A DNA stretch of 64,000 bases. Source: an uncultured Blautia sp. Lineage in GTDB: Bacteria > Bacillota > Clostridia > Lachnospirales > Lachnospiraceae. Of this stretch, positions 27,297-37,273 are shown one piece after another; within the stretch, counting starts at the first letter, position 1, and the number at the start of each line of letters is the position of its first letter. Made by a program: the position numbers and the translations under genes. Under the pieces are notes generated by a model. It did no database searches, was not told where the DNA came from, and worked only from the letters and a program-made list of their open reading frames with translations. The DNA lies in contig UQAX01000006.1 in the NCBI GenBank assembly GCA_900539145.1, forward strand, positions 13,697-77,696, read 5' to 3'.

Positions 27297-27829
27297 TTTA
27301 TTTGAGATTATTTTATGAATTTGCCAAAACCGGACTCTTTGCAGTAGGTGGAGGTATGGCTACTATCCCGTTTTTATATGCAATTTCTGAAAAGACCGGT
27401 TGGTTTACTGCGGCAGATATCGGAAATATGATTGCAATTTCTGAGTCTACGCCGGGCGCTATGGGCGTGAATATGTCCACCTATGTAGGATTTTCTGTAA
27501 AAGGCGTTTTAGGTGCAGTGATTGCAACATTGGGATTGGTATTGCCGTCCATTATTGTAATTTTGATTATCAGCAGGGTGTTAGAGAAATTTAAAGACTC
27601 TAAACTGGTACAGAAGATATTTTACGGTTTAAGACCGGCGTCCACAGGTTTGATTATTGCAGCCGGTGTAGGAGTGGCTACTGAAACTTTCACTGGTGGC
27701 AGTACAATGGTATGTGTGGAGCGTGGGATTTTAGCGGTTGCGCTATATTTTGCTATTCGTAAATGGAAAAAGCATCCCGTGGTATATATTGCTGCTGCGG
27801 CAGTCGCAGGAATTATTTTTCAGTTGTAA
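27293..27829 (+). CDS. Chromate transporter family protein, C-half type
   Basis: This 178-residue second half of a split CHR pair has the matching motifs AVGGGMATIPFLY and ESTPGAMGVNMSTYVGF. It overlaps the upstream partner, so the two probably form a heterodimer. A long hairpin follows its stop codon. Confidence 0.88.
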   Translation: MIYLRLFYEFAKTGLFAVGGGMATIPFLYAISEKTGWFTAADIGNMIAISESTPGAMGVNMSTYVGFSVKGVLGAVIATLGLVLPSIIVILIISRVLEKFKDSKLVQKIFYGLRPASTGLIIAAGVGVATETFTGGSTMVCVERGILAVALYFAIRKWKKHPVVYIAAAAVAGIIFQL

Positions 27830-27841
27830 AGGATAATAGAA

Positions 27842-27893
27842 AAAGCTGTTATATTAAGCAGAAAATTTTAATATTACTTAATATAGCAGCTTT
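27842..27893. terminator. Bidirectional terminator hairpin
   Basis: A 17-bp stem (27842-27858 with 27877-27893) with a single G-U pair lies between the convergent CHR pair and the aldolase gene. A/T tracts on both sides suit both directions. Confidence 0.75.
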
Positions 27894-27926
27894 ACTTGTA
27901 AGTTTCACATTCTCTTTTTTATGTTT

Positions 27927-28967
27927 TTATAAGAGTCGTCCACACATTTCTTCAAAATCTTCTACAAAATCTTTTACTGCATTTTCATTGGTAGCCCATG
28001 AAGTACAAAAGCGAAGACAAGTATGGTCTTCATCCGGCTTACACTGGAAGGTAGTCAGATATTTCTTGTTGATTTCCTCTGCAAGTGCATTGGGGAAAAT
28101 AGGGAAAATCTGATTTGTAGGCGCTTCGCATAAAAGCGGAATACCGGCTTTTTCAAAGGCTTCTTTTATGGGTTTCATCATGGCAATGCTGTGAGCGCCG
28201 GCTTCAATATAAAGGTTATTTTTAAATAATTCTTCAAATTGAACACCCAAAAACCAGCCTTTTGCCAGAATAGCGCCTTTTTGTTTCATGTTGAAACGGA
28301 AACGTTCTTTGAAGTTTTCATTTACAAGAACTAAAGCTTCCCCAAACATAGCGCCGACTTTTGTTCCGCCGATATAAAAAGCATCACACAGCTTTGGCAA
28401 ATCAGGGAAAGTAAGGTGCGTTTCCTCTTTTGCTGCCAGTGCGGCGGCAAGACGGGCGCCGTCTATATAGAAGTACAGGTCGTGACGCTTGCAGAATGCG
28501 TATAAAGCTTCTAATTCTTCTTTTGTATAAACGGTTCCCACTTCCGTAGGATTGGAAACGTAAACAAGACGAGGATCTACCCAATGTTCATTTTCGTGCA
28601 TATCAAGAACAGGGCGGATTAAATCAGGAGTCAGTTTTCCATCTTTGGTAAGGATTGGGCATACCTTATGTCCGGTAGCTTCAATAGCGCCTGTTTCGTG
28701 GGTGTTGATATGACCGGTTTCTGCACTGATTACTGCCTCAAAAGGTTTTAAAATATGAGAAATAAAAGTCAGGTTTGTCAGAGTTCCTCCTGCGATGAAA
28801 TGAATATCAACACTAAAGTCCTCTAATGCTTCCTGAATATAATCTCTGGCAGCATCGGAGTGGATATCCTGCCCGTAGGAATGATTTTGATGATAGTTTA
28901 TAGTTTCTAAAGCACGAAGAATAGCAGGCTGCATACCTTCGCTGTAATCATTCTGAAAACTGTACAT
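27927..28967 (-). CDS. ltaE: Low-specificity threonine aldolase
   Basis: This 346-residue PLP enzyme of the beta-eliminating lyase family splits threonine/allo-threonine into glycine and acetaldehyde. The PLP lysine is K203 in FYIGGTKVGAMFGE, and the cofactor aspartate is D169 in YIDGARLAAAL. IHFIAGGTLTN near 55-65 is the phosphate-binding loop. Family membership is clear; substrate range is inferred. It is encoded singly between two terminator or regulatory regions. Confidence 0.9.
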   Translation of the reverse strand: MYSFQNDYSEGMQPAILRALETINYHQNHSYGQDIHSDAARDYIQEALEDFSVDIHFIAGGTLTNLTFISHILKPFEAVISAETGHINTHETGAIEATGHKVCPILTKDGKLTPDLIRPVLDMHENEHWVDPRLVYVSNPTEVGTVYTKEELEALYAFCKRHDLYFYIDGARLAAALAAKEETHLTFPDLPKLCDAFYIGGTKVGAMFGEALVLVNENFKERFRFNMKQKGAILAKGWFLGVQFEELFKNNLYIEAGAHSIAMMKPIKEAFEKAGIPLLCEAPTNQIFPIFPNALAEEINKKYLTTFQCKPDEDHTCLRFCTSWATNENAVKDFVEDFEEMCGRLL

Positions 28968-29004
28968 GTGAAATCCTCTCTTTCTGTGTAAACATTATGT
29001 GCTT

Positions 29005-29871
29005 CTATTCTACCACAGAATTGCCGCTATGCCCATTTGAAAATTCACGATTTTTCGCATTGGTATGGAAATGTTTTTTGTAGGCTCTGGAAAAAGTAGA
29101 ATAATTCTGAAAACCGCTTAAATAGCAGGCTTCTGTTACAGGCGTTCCGGATTGTATCAGCGCTTTGGCAAAAAAGAGCCGTTTAATGGTAATATAATTT
29201 CCTACGGTATAGCCGGTGGAGGCTTTAAACAAGTGCATCAGGTGATAACGGCTGATGAAAAAGCGTTCAGATAAGCTGTCAATGGTTAAATTATCGGAAA
29301 GGTGCTTGTTAATATAGTCTAAAATGAAAAGTATTTTTTCATTCTGGCAGGTGTTATCAGGATAAATACTCTGCTGGTTTAAAGCAGCCCGATTAAGCAA
29401 AATAAGAAGCTGAGAAACCAGAGTTTCCTGATAGAGTTTTCCGGCATAAAGGGAATTCTCCTTTATTTCGTCTTCCAGACACAGCAAAATATCCCAGATA
29501 TGTTTTTGATAAAAAGAAGGAATACGCATAACATAAGATTGCCGTTTTCTGGCATTGGTAAAGCACAGAGAAAGGTCACTATTCTGAAAGCTTTTTAAAA
29601 ATGTGGAGGAAAGATATAAAATTTGTCTTTCATAGCAGGTATCGCTTTGTAATTGCGGACAGTGAATTTCTTCCGCAGGAATTAAAATAATATCTCCCGG
29701 CAGTAAATGGAAGGTGCGGCCTTCAATGTGATAGGTAACATCTCCCTTCAAAAAGAAAAGGATTTTATAAAACTCGTGGTAATGGTAATGGAATTCCTGT
29801 CTGGATGTTGTCTGCAAGTGAAAATAGCGGAAATTTTCGGTTAAATAGCCTGTTTTTTGATAAATATTCAT
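29005..29871 (-). CDS. AraC family regulator with cupin sensor
   Basis: This 288-residue protein has an N-terminal cupin-type sensor (HYHYHEFYKILFFLKGDVTYHIEG; LLPGDIILIPAEEIH) and a C-terminal double-HTH AraC domain (NLTIDSLSERFFISRYHLMHLFK; ACYLSGFQNYSTFSRAYKKHF). The ATG at 29871 has AAAAGGAG 6 bases upstream; longer forms lack one. The gene is divergent from the DapF-like gene and upstream of the aldolase gene; its target is not evident from the sequence. Confidence 0.88.
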   Translation of the reverse strand: MNIYQKTGYLTENFRYFHLQTTSRQEFHYHYHEFYKILFFLKGDVTYHIEGRTFHLLPGDIILIPAEEIHCPQLQSDTCYERQILYLSSTFLKSFQNSDLSLCFTNARKRQSYVMRIPSFYQKHIWDILLCLEDEIKENSLYAGKLYQETLVSQLLILLNRAALNQQSIYPDNTCQNEKILFILDYINKHLSDNLTIDSLSERFFISRYHLMHLFKASTGYTVGNYITIKRLFFAKALIQSGTPVTEACYLSGFQNYSTFSRAYKKHFHTNAKNREFSNGHSGNSVVE

Positions 29872-30008
29872 GGCGCTCCTTTTAAACAGCATTATTTGCA
29901 ATGTTTTTAACACTATAAGGATATTATAACATAAAAGTGTTTGGTACACTAATAATATCAAGCATATTATATTTAGAGAAGAACTTTTTTCGGAAGAAGG
30001 AACAGAGC

Positions 30009-30851
30009 ATGGAATTTTATAAATATCACAGTTTGGGAAATGATTATCTTATTTATGACTGCAATAAAAATCAGGAAACGCTGGACAAGGAGAAAATTGT
30101 CAAGCTTTGCAATCGTAATTATGGTATCGGAGCAGATGGAATTGTCGAAGGACCTTATAAAAAAGATGGGAAAATGTACGTGAAGGTCTACAATGCAGAC
30201 GGCTCGGAGGCGGAGCAGGGAGGAAATGCCATTCGTATTTTTGCTCATTATTTAAAGACGATAAAAGAAGTACAGAGCGAAAGCTTTTCCCTCTATACAA
30301 AAGGAGGAGAGGTGGAACTGCGTTTTCTGAACAGAGAGGGCACTCGAATACAGATGACAATGGGACAGCCTTCCTTTGACAGTGAAAAAATAGGGCTTAC
30401 CGGTCCCAAAAGAGAAGCGCTTCATGAGTATTTTAACTTTGGCGGGGAAGAATATGCCTGTACCTGTGTGTCTGTGGGAAATCCTCATTGTGTGATTATT
30501 ACCGATGAAATTTCAAGGGCAAAGGTCTGCGCAATCGGAAAATATTCAGAGGTGGCAGACTATTTTCCGGAGCGTATCAATACCCAGATTGTAAAAGTGT
30601 TGGATAAGAACAATATTCAGATTGAAATTTATGAGCGGGGTGTAGGTTATACCTTGTCTTCAGGAACCTGCAGTTGTGCGGCAGCAGGGGCAGCATACAG
30701 ATTGGGACTTATTGACTCAGACGTTATGGTACACACGCCGGGAGGAAAGCTGTGGACACAGATTGATGAAAATTTCAATGTAAAAATGATTGGAAGTGTA
30801 AAGGGAATTTGCAGAATTGAACTGTTTGAAGATTTTTTCAGACAGATATAG
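30009..30851 (+). CDS. DapF-fold protein lacking both catalytic cysteines
   Basis: This 280-residue protein is clearly of the diaminopimelate epimerase fold (HSLGNDYLIYD; YNADGSEAE; GNPHCV; YERGVGYTLSSGT). The two active-site cysteines of DapF are both replaced. The position in the NADGSE-x-x-CGN motif is G71 (EQGGNAIR), and the position in GET-x-x-CG is S218 (YTLSSGT). The glutamate of GET is Y214, while H160 of GNPH is kept. It is therefore unlikely to be a two-base cysteine epimerase, although it will be named DapF by homology. Two other cysteines (C221, C223) lie just downstream. The ATG at 30009 matches the family N-terminus. No lysine genes are adjacent. Confidence 0.8.
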   Translation: MEFYKYHSLGNDYLIYDCNKNQETLDKEKIVKLCNRNYGIGADGIVEGPYKKDGKMYVKVYNADGSEAEQGGNAIRIFAHYLKTIKEVQSESFSLYTKGGEVELRFLNREGTRIQMTMGQPSFDSEKIGLTGPKREALHEYFNFGGEEYACTCVSVGNPHCVIITDEISRAKVCAIGKYSEVADYFPERINTQIVKVLDKNNIQIEIYERGVGYTLSSGTCSCAAAGAAYRLGLIDSDVMVHTPGGKLWTQIDENFNVKMIGSVKGICRIELFEDFFRQI

Positions 30852-30983
30852 GAATATGGTTTAAAACATTTGCTCTTTTCATGAGAAATGTGTTATACTT
30901 ACCAGCAGGGACAGGGGCGGAAGAAGGACTTTCGTCCCCTTTTGAAATGTAAATATGAGTTTATGGAAGAGGAGATGTGTGTA

Positions 30984-32069
30984 ATGACAAAAATTGACAT
31001 TTTTTCAGGATTTCTCGGTGCAGGAAAAACAACTTTAATCAAAAAACTTCTTACAGAGGCATATAAAGGAGAACAGGTGGTTCTCATTGAAAATGAATTC
31101 GGTGAAATCGGTATTGACGGAGGCTTTTTAAAAGAAGCAGGTATTGAAATTCGAGAAATGAATTCCGGTTGTATTTGTTGTTCTTTAGTAGGGGATTTTG
31201 GCGAGGCTTTAAAAGAAGTTATTGAAAAATATCATCCTGACAGAATTATTATTGAGCCGTCAGGAGTAGGAAAGCTTTCAGATGTAATCAAGGCTGTTCA
31301 GAAGGTAGAAGACGCAGTTGATATAAAATTAAACAGCTTTACAACTATTGTGGATGTTACAAAATGCAAAATGTATATGAAAAACTTCGGTGAATTTTTC
31401 AGCAATCAGATTGAGTATGCGGGAACAATTATTTTAAGCCGTACAGATACAGAAAAAGCCACAGAAGAGAAGGTTGTGGCAGCAGTGGAAATCATTCGTT
31501 CTTTAAATAAAAAAGCAGCGGTAATTACCACTCCGGTAGAGAAACTGGCGGGAGAGAAAATTTTGGATATTATGGAAAATAACCGCTCTTTGGAAAAAGA
31601 ACTGATGGAAGAAGAAGCTTGCCCGGTATGTGGCGGACACCATCATCATGAGCACGAACATCATCATCACGACCACGAAGAATGTGGTTGCGGACATGAC
31701 CACCATGAGCACGAGCATCATCATCACGACCACGAGGAATGTGGCTGCGGACATGACCATCATCATGACCATGACCATCACCACCACCATGCAGACGAGG
31801 TGTTTACAAGCTGGGGTAAGGAAACTGTAAAAACATATACACAAGATGAAATCAAGAATATTTTGGATACACTTTCCAATGACGAAAGCTATGGTATGAT
31901 TTTAAGAGCAAAAGGTATGGTAGAAGGAAAAGACGGACAGTGGATTTACTTTGATATGGTGCCGGGAGAAGCGGATATCAGAGAAGGTTCTGCGGATTAT
32001 ACAGGACGTATCTGTGTTATCGGTTCTAAAATTCAGGAAGACAAGCTGTCAGAATTGTTTGGTATTTAA
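30984..32069 (+). CDS. CobW/COG0523 GTPase with histidine-rich metal-binding insert
   Basis: This 361-residue G3E GTPase, of a metal-chaperone family, has Walker A GFLGAGKTT (9-17) and the CxCC metal motif C63-I-C65-C66 (SGCICCSL). A striking His/Asp/Glu/Cys-rich segment at about 212-270 contains an internal tandem repeat of a unit centred on ECGCGHDHHEHE. A CobW C-terminal domain follows. It probably delivers zinc, cobalt or nickel. The ATG at 30984 has AAGAGGAG 9 bases upstream. It sits 30 bp before a second CobW-like gene, and the pair are likely co-transcribed. Confidence 0.9.
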   Translation: MTKIDIFSGFLGAGKTTLIKKLLTEAYKGEQVVLIENEFGEIGIDGGFLKEAGIEIREMNSGCICCSLVGDFGEALKEVIEKYHPDRIIIEPSGVGKLSDVIKAVQKVEDAVDIKLNSFTTIVDVTKCKMYMKNFGEFFSNQIEYAGTIILSRTDTEKATEEKVVAAVEIIRSLNKKAAVITTPVEKLAGEKILDIMENNRSLEKELMEEEACPVCGGHHHHEHEHHHHDHEECGCGHDHHEHEHHHHDHEECGCGHDHHHDHDHHHHHADEVFTSWGKETVKTYTQDEIKNILDTLSNDESYGMILRAKGMVEGKDGQWIYFDMVPGEADIREGSADYTGRICVIGSKIQEDKLSELFGI

Positions 32070-32099
32070 GACTTTACGAATAAAAGGGAGAAAACAGAA

Positions 32100-33050
32100 A
32101 TGGACGAAATCAGAGTGCCGATTTATTTTATGGCAGGATTTTTAGAAAGCGGAAAATCTACGTTTTTAGATTTTACCATTGCTCAGGATTATTTTCAGAT
32201 AGAGGGCAATACCCTTTTAATTCTCTGCGAAGAAGGCGAAGTGGAATTTGATGAAAAGATGCTGAAAAAGAGCAGAACTTCCGTAGAGGTATTAAACAGC
32301 TTAGACGAATTAACACCGGAAAGACTGGTGGCTTATGATGCTTTTTACAGTCCGGAACGAGTGATTATAGAATACAACGGAATGTGGCAGGGAAGTAAAT
32401 TTGAGGAAATGCAGCTTCCAAAGGACTGGGGCATTGTGCAGCACATTGTTACCGTAGATGCCAGCACCTTTCAGGTGTACATGAACAATATGAAATCCCT
32501 GTTTGTGGAAATGGTGAGAAATGCAGATATGGTATTGTTTAATCGTTGTTCTATGGATATGCCTCTGGCATCCTTCAGAAGAAGCGTAAAAGTAGTAAAT
32601 CAGGGAGCAGAGATTATCTTTGAGGATGAAGAAGGAGAAATCGAAGATATTTTTGCGGAGGAAATGCCTTTTGATGTCAATGCAGATGTAATTGAAATCA
32701 TGGACGAGGATTACGGCATTTGGTTTATTGATGCCATGGATCATCCGGAGACTTATAAAGGAAAAAAGGTTGCCTTTACGGGAATGATATTAAAATCCAG
32801 AGAGTTTCCGAAAAATGTCTTTGTTCCGGGAAGAATGGCAATGACCTGCTGTGCAGATGACACCAGCTTTATCGGTTATATCTGTAAAAGTCCTGAGGCG
32901 AAAAATTTGCGTACAGGTAAGTGGGTAAAAGTTGTGGCAGAGGTGGATTATGAGTACGTTTCTTCTTATCACAAAGAAGGACCGGTGCTTACAGCTATTT
33001 CTTTAGAGCCCACAGAGCCTTTAAAGCAGGAACTGGTATATTTTAACTAA
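32100..33050 (+). CDS. CobW-like GTPase fused to a YcgQ/TIGR03943-type domain
   Basis: This 316-residue protein has a degenerate CobW/G3E GTPase domain at the N-terminus (MAGFLESGKSTFLD as P-loop; no CxCC). A C-terminal domain from about 205 (VAFTGMILKSREFPKNVFVPGRMAMTCCADD) resembles the DUF1980/TIGR03943 family found next to YcgR-type permeases linked to zinc homeostasis. Together with the upstream GTPase it forms a metal-trafficking pair. The exact metal is not shown. Confidence 0.8.
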   Translation: MDEIRVPIYFMAGFLESGKSTFLDFTIAQDYFQIEGNTLLILCEEGEVEFDEKMLKKSRTSVEVLNSLDELTPERLVAYDAFYSPERVIIEYNGMWQGSKFEEMQLPKDWGIVQHIVTVDASTFQVYMNNMKSLFVEMVRNADMVLFNRCSMDMPLASFRRSVKVVNQGAEIIFEDEEGEIEDIFAEEMPFDVNADVIEIMDEDYGIWFIDAMDHPETYKGKKVAFTGMILKSREFPKNVFVPGRMAMTCCADDTSFIGYICKSPEAKNLRTGKWVKVVAEVDYEYVSSYHKEGPVLTAISLEPTEPLKQELVYFN

Positions 33051-33060
33051 GGAGAGGGAT

Positions 33061-33648
33061 ATGTTATTAATAGTGGGACTTGGAAATCCGGGTAAACAAT
33101 ATGAAAAAACAAGACACAACATGGGTTTTGATGTTGTGGATGAACTGATAGACCGTCATGGAATTCCTCAGGCAGGAATTGCGCATAAAGCCTTATATGG
33201 AAAAGGAATGATTGGCGGAGAAAAGGTAATTGTGGAAAAGCCTTTGACTTATATGAATTTAAGCGGAGAGTCTGTAAGAGAATTTATAGATTATTATAAA
33301 ATGGATGCAGAAACTGAAATGATTGTGATTTATGATGACATTGATTTAGAGCCGGGACAAATTCGTATTCGAAAAAAGGGAAGCGCCGGAGGGCATAATG
33401 GAATTAAAAATATTATTGCCCAGCTTGGCACACAGAATTTTTACCGTATAAAGGTTGGCGTAGGAGCAAAACCAAAGGGATGGGATTTGGCTGACTATGT
33501 TTTGGGACGTTTTTCTTCCAAGGAGAGAGAAGTGGTAGATGCAGCTATTCAGGATGCGGCAGATGCGGTGGAAATGATTATTGAAAAAGGAATTGATGCA
33601 GCAATGAACCATTATAACGGTTCAGGAAAGAAGAAAAAAGAGGAGTAA
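33061..33648 (+). CDS. pth: Peptidyl-tRNA hydrolase
   Basis: This 195-residue enzyme releases peptides from stalled peptidyl-tRNA. Motifs: GLGNPGKQYEKTRHNMGF with the catalytic His (H20), KPLTYMNLSGESV, DDIDLEPGQIRIRKKGSAGGHNGIKNII. It starts 10 bp after the GTPase gene and ends 4 bp before mfd, a common Firmicute arrangement. Confidence 0.96.
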   Translation: MLLIVGLGNPGKQYEKTRHNMGFDVVDELIDRHGIPQAGIAHKALYGKGMIGGEKVIVEKPLTYMNLSGESVREFIDYYKMDAETEMIVIYDDIDLEPGQIRIRKKGSAGGHNGIKNIIAQLGTQNFYRIKVGVGAKPKGWDLADYVLGRFSSKEREVVDAAIQDAADAVEMIIEKGIDAAMNHYNGSGKKKKEE

Positions 33649-33652
33649 AATC

Positions 33653-36600
33653 ATGCAGGTATTCATGCAGCCTTTAGAAAATCTGAAAGAATTTGAAGAA
33701 ATTACACAAAAGCTTCCAAAAAACAAAGGTATTTTGCAGCTATCAGGCTGTGTGGAAACTCAGAAAGCCCATATCATGTATGGGCTTTTTGAAGCGATGA
33801 AAAAAAAGACAGGAAAGGAACAATCCAACTGTCTGATTATTGCAGAAAATGATTTAAAAGCAAAAGAGCTTTATGAAGATTATCGTCTTTATAATCGTGA
33901 GGTTATGCTTTATCCTGCTAAGGATTTGATTTTCTTTGAGGCAGACGTACACGGAAATCTTTTGACAAAAGAGAGAATGAAGGTTCTGGCTGCGCTTTTG
34001 GAGAAAAAGGGCGTTACAGTTATTACCAGCATGGGAGGCTGTATGGATTACCTTCTTCCCCTTGAAGTCATAGAGAAGCACGTACTGCATTTTCAAAATG
34101 ACAGTCCCCTTGATTTGGATAATCTGAAAAAACAGCTTTTAGGCATGGGATATGAGAAAAACGCACAGGCGGAAGCACCGGGACAGTTTTCTTTTCGAGG
34201 GGGAATTATTGATATTTTCCCATTAACAGAGGACAATCCTGTGCGTATTGAGCTTTGGGGTGATGAAATTGACTCTATTCGAAGCTTTGATGCAGAAAGT
34301 CAGCGTTCCATTGAAAATCTGGAAGAAATCACCATTTATCCTGCGGCAGAAATGCTGTTAAGTGATGAGGTTTTAAAAAAGGGAATAAAAAAAATCCAGA
34401 AAGACAGAGATGCGGCAGTACAGAAGTTTCGAGATGCGTTTTTAACAGAGGAAGCAGGCAGATTAAAGCAGGCGGTAACAGAAGCATTGGAAAATCTGAC
34501 AGAATTTCATGACTTTTCAGCGGCAGAGCATTTTTTGCGGTATTTTTATAAAGATGTAGTCACTTTTACGGATTATTTTGATACGGAAAATACGTTGATA
34601 CTGTTGGACGAAACTAATCGTTTGCTGGAGCAGGCACAGGCTGTGGAAACAGAGTTTCGGGAAAGTATGGAGCACAGGCTGGAAAAGGGTTATCTGCTGG
34701 CAGGGCAGACGGATTTGTTAATCAGCGCCAGACAGACACAGCAGAAGATAAACAGAAAAAATTGTGTTTCTCTTTGTACCATTGAGCAGCATAAGGGCGA
34801 CTGGGATATTACGGAGCAGTATTATATTACGGCTAAATCTGTCAGTCCATATAACAACAGCTTTGAACTTCTGGTGAAGGATTTAAAACGCTTTAAAAAA
34901 GAAGGATATCGTGTGCTGCTGCTATCAGGCTCTCGCACCCGTGCAGCACGTCTTGCAGAGGACTTGCGAAATGAGGAGCTGAACAGCTTTTATACAGAGG
35001 ATATGGACAGAGTCATTGAACCGGGAGAGATTATGACGGCTTTCGGTCACGCTAAGAAGGGATTTGAATATCCTCTGATTAAATTCGTACTGATTACAGA
35101 GTCGGATATTTTCGGTCAGGAAAAGAAGAAAAAACGAAAAAAATCCGAATACAGCGGCAAGCGAATACAGAGCTTTAACGAGCTTAGTATCGGAGATTAC
35201 GTTGTCCATGAAAATCACGGACTGGGAGTTTACAAGGGAATTGAGAAGATTACCGTAGATAAAGTTGCCAAAGATTATATTAAAATCGAGTATGCAGGGG
35301 GAAGCACCCTCTATATTCTTCCGAACCAGCTTGATATGCTTCAGAAATATGCAGGAGCAGATGCCAGAGCGCCGAAGCTGAATAAGCTGGGAGGACAGGA
35401 GTGGAAGAAGACAAAGACAAAGGTTCGTGGAGCGGTAAAAAATATCGCCAAGGATTTAGTCCGTCTGTATGCTGCAAGGCAGGCAACACAGGGCTTTCAG
35501 TATGAGCCGGATACGGTTTGGCAAAGAGAATTTGAAGAAATGTTTCCTTTTGAGGAAACTGATGACCAGCTTATGGCAATTCAGGCTGCCAAGCAGGATA
35601 TGGAAAGCAAGAAAATCATGGACCGTCTGATTTGCGGTGACGTAGGTTACGGAAAGACAGAAATTGCCATTCGTATTGCATTTAAAGCGGCGCAGGAAGG
35701 AAAACAGGTGGTTTATCTTGTGCCAACTACAATTTTGGCGCAGCAGCATTATAATACTTTTGTACAGCGAATGAAGGATTTTCCTGTCAGAGTAGATTTG
35801 TTATGCCGTTTCCGTACACCGGCACAGCAGAAAAAGACCATTGCAGATACGCAGAAAGGTCTGGTAGATATTCTTATCGGAACACACAGAGTTCTTTCTG
35901 ATGATGTGAAGTTTAAGGATTTGGGACTTCTGATTATTGATGAGGAACAGCGTTTTGGCGTTACTCACAAGGAAAAAATCAAGAAGCTGAAAGAAAATAT
36001 TGATGTTCTTACTTTAACTGCTACGCCTATTCCAAGAACACTGCACATGAGTCTTATTGGTATTCGTGATATGAGCGTGCTGGAAGAAGCGCCTATGGAC
36101 AGAGTGCCTATTCAGACTTACGTTATGGAATATAATGAAGAAATGGTGCGTGAGGCAATCAGCAGGGAGCTGGCAAGGGGCGGACAGGTTTACTACGTTT
36201 ATAACCGTGTTAATGATATTGACGAGATTACCAATCGTGTGGCGAAATTAGTACCGGAAGCCAATGTGGCTTTTGCTCATGGACAGATGCAGGAGCATCA
36301 GTTGGAAAAAATTATGTACAGCTTTATTAACGGAGAGATTGACGTGTTGGTTTCTACCACTATTATTGAGACAGGTCTTGATATTTCCAATGCCAATACC
36401 ATGATTATTCATGATGCAGACCAGATGGGACTTTCCCAGCTCTACCAGTTAAGGGGAAGGGTTGGACGTTCCAACAGGACAGCTTATGCCTTTTTGATGT
36501 ATAAGAAGAATAAAATGTTAAAGGAAGTAGCTGAAAAACGACTTCATGCTATTCGTGAATTTACGGATTTAGGAAGCGGATTTAAAATTGCCATGCGAGA

Positions 36601-37201
36601 TTTGGAAATTCGTGGGGCAGGAAACCTGTTAGGAGCAGAACAGCACGGGCACATGCAGGCAGTGGGTTATGATTTGTACTGTAAGATGCTGGATGAGGCT
36701 GTGCGGGAGGAAAAAGGACTGAAGCAGCAGGAAGACTTTGAAACAGCCATTGATTTGGAAGTAAATGCCTTTATTCCGCCGAAATATATTCCAAATGAAT
36801 ATCAGAAATTGGATATTTATAAGAGAATTGCAGGTATCGAGTCAGAGGAAGAATATGAAGATATGCTGGAAGAGCTTATGGACCGATTTGGCGAACCTCC
36901 AAAAGCTGTTCAGAACCTTCTGGCTATTGCTAACTTAAAAGCGCTGGCTCATAAGGCATATATCAAGGAAATCAAACAAAATGGCACGGATGTGAAGATT
37001 ACCATGTTTGAAAGAGCAAAAATTGACGGGGCAGGATTTCCGCAGATTTTGGATAAATATAAGAATAATTTAAAGATGAAGTTAGATGAAGTGCCGTATT
37101 TTATGGTTTCTTTAAAGGGAAGAAGACCAAAAGAAGTTTTAGATGTATTGAACATTCTTCATGATATTTTAATGGATTTTCAAAATCTCATATTGAAATA
37201 A
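33653..37201 (+). CDS. mfd: Transcription-repair coupling factor Mfd
   Basis: This 1182-residue ATPase removes RNA polymerase stalled at DNA lesions and recruits UvrA. It has the UvrB-like N-terminal module, the RNA-polymerase-interacting domain (SIGDYVVHENHGLGVYKGIE), a RecG-like helicase core with Walker A CGDVGYGKTEIAIR and DEEQRFG, and the C-terminal TRCF domain. Length is standard. Confidence 0.97.
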   Translation: MQVFMQPLENLKEFEEITQKLPKNKGILQLSGCVETQKAHIMYGLFEAMKKKTGKEQSNCLIIAENDLKAKELYEDYRLYNREVMLYPAKDLIFFEADVHGNLLTKERMKVLAALLEKKGVTVITSMGGCMDYLLPLEVIEKHVLHFQNDSPLDLDNLKKQLLGMGYEKNAQAEAPGQFSFRGGIIDIFPLTEDNPVRIELWGDEIDSIRSFDAESQRSIENLEEITIYPAAEMLLSDEVLKKGIKKIQKDRDAAVQKFRDAFLTEEAGRLKQAVTEALENLTEFHDFSAAEHFLRYFYKDVVTFTDYFDTENTLILLDETNRLLEQAQAVETEFRESMEHRLEKGYLLAGQTDLLISARQTQQKINRKNCVSLCTIEQHKGDWDITEQYYITAKSVSPYNNSFELLVKDLKRFKKEGYRVLLLSGSRTRAARLAEDLRNEELNSFYTEDMDRVIEPGEIMTAFGHAKKGFEYPLIKFVLITESDIFGQEKKKKRKKSEYSGKRIQSFNELSIGDYVVHENHGLGVYKGIEKITVDKVAKDYIKIEYAGGSTLYILPNQLDMLQKYAGADARAPKLNKLGGQEWKKTKTKVRGAVKNIAKDLVRLYAARQATQGFQYEPDTVWQREFEEMFPFEETDDQLMAIQAAKQDMESKKIMDRLICGDVGYGKTEIAIRIAFKAAQEGKQVVYLVPTTILAQQHYNTFVQRMKDFPVRVDLLCRFRTPAQQKKTIADTQKGLVDILIGTHRVLSDDVKFKDLGLLIIDEEQRFGVTHKEKIKKLKENIDVLTLTATPIPRTLHMSLIGIRDMSVLEEAPMDRVPIQTYVMEYNEEMVREAISRELARGGQVYYVYNRVNDIDEITNRVAKLVPEANVAFAHGQMQEHQLEKIMYSFINGEIDVLVSTTIIETGLDISNANTMIIHDADQMGLSQLYQLRGRVGRSNRTAYAFLMYKKNKMLKEVAEKRLHAIREFTDLGSGFKIAMRDLEIRGAGNLLGAEQHGHMQAVGYDLYCKMLDEAVREEKGLKQQEDFETAIDLEVNAFIPPKYIPNEYQKLDIYKRIAGIESEEEYEDMLEELMDRFGEPPKAVQNLLAIANLKALAHKAYIKEIKQNGTDVKITMFERAKIDGAGFPQILDKYKNNLKMKLDEVPYFMVSLKGRRPKEVLDVLNILHDILMDFQNLILK

Positions 37202-37273
37202 TTCTTGTCCGTGGAAGGAAAAACGTCTATAATAAAACAAGATATTGATAAAAGGGATTTACAGGAGGAACTT

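Noticed and set aside
31503..31844. Opposite-strand and second-frame reading frames over the histidine-rich GTPase segment
   Set aside because: They arise from the repetitive CAC/CAT codons of the real gene and are low-complexity Met/Val or Thr strings.
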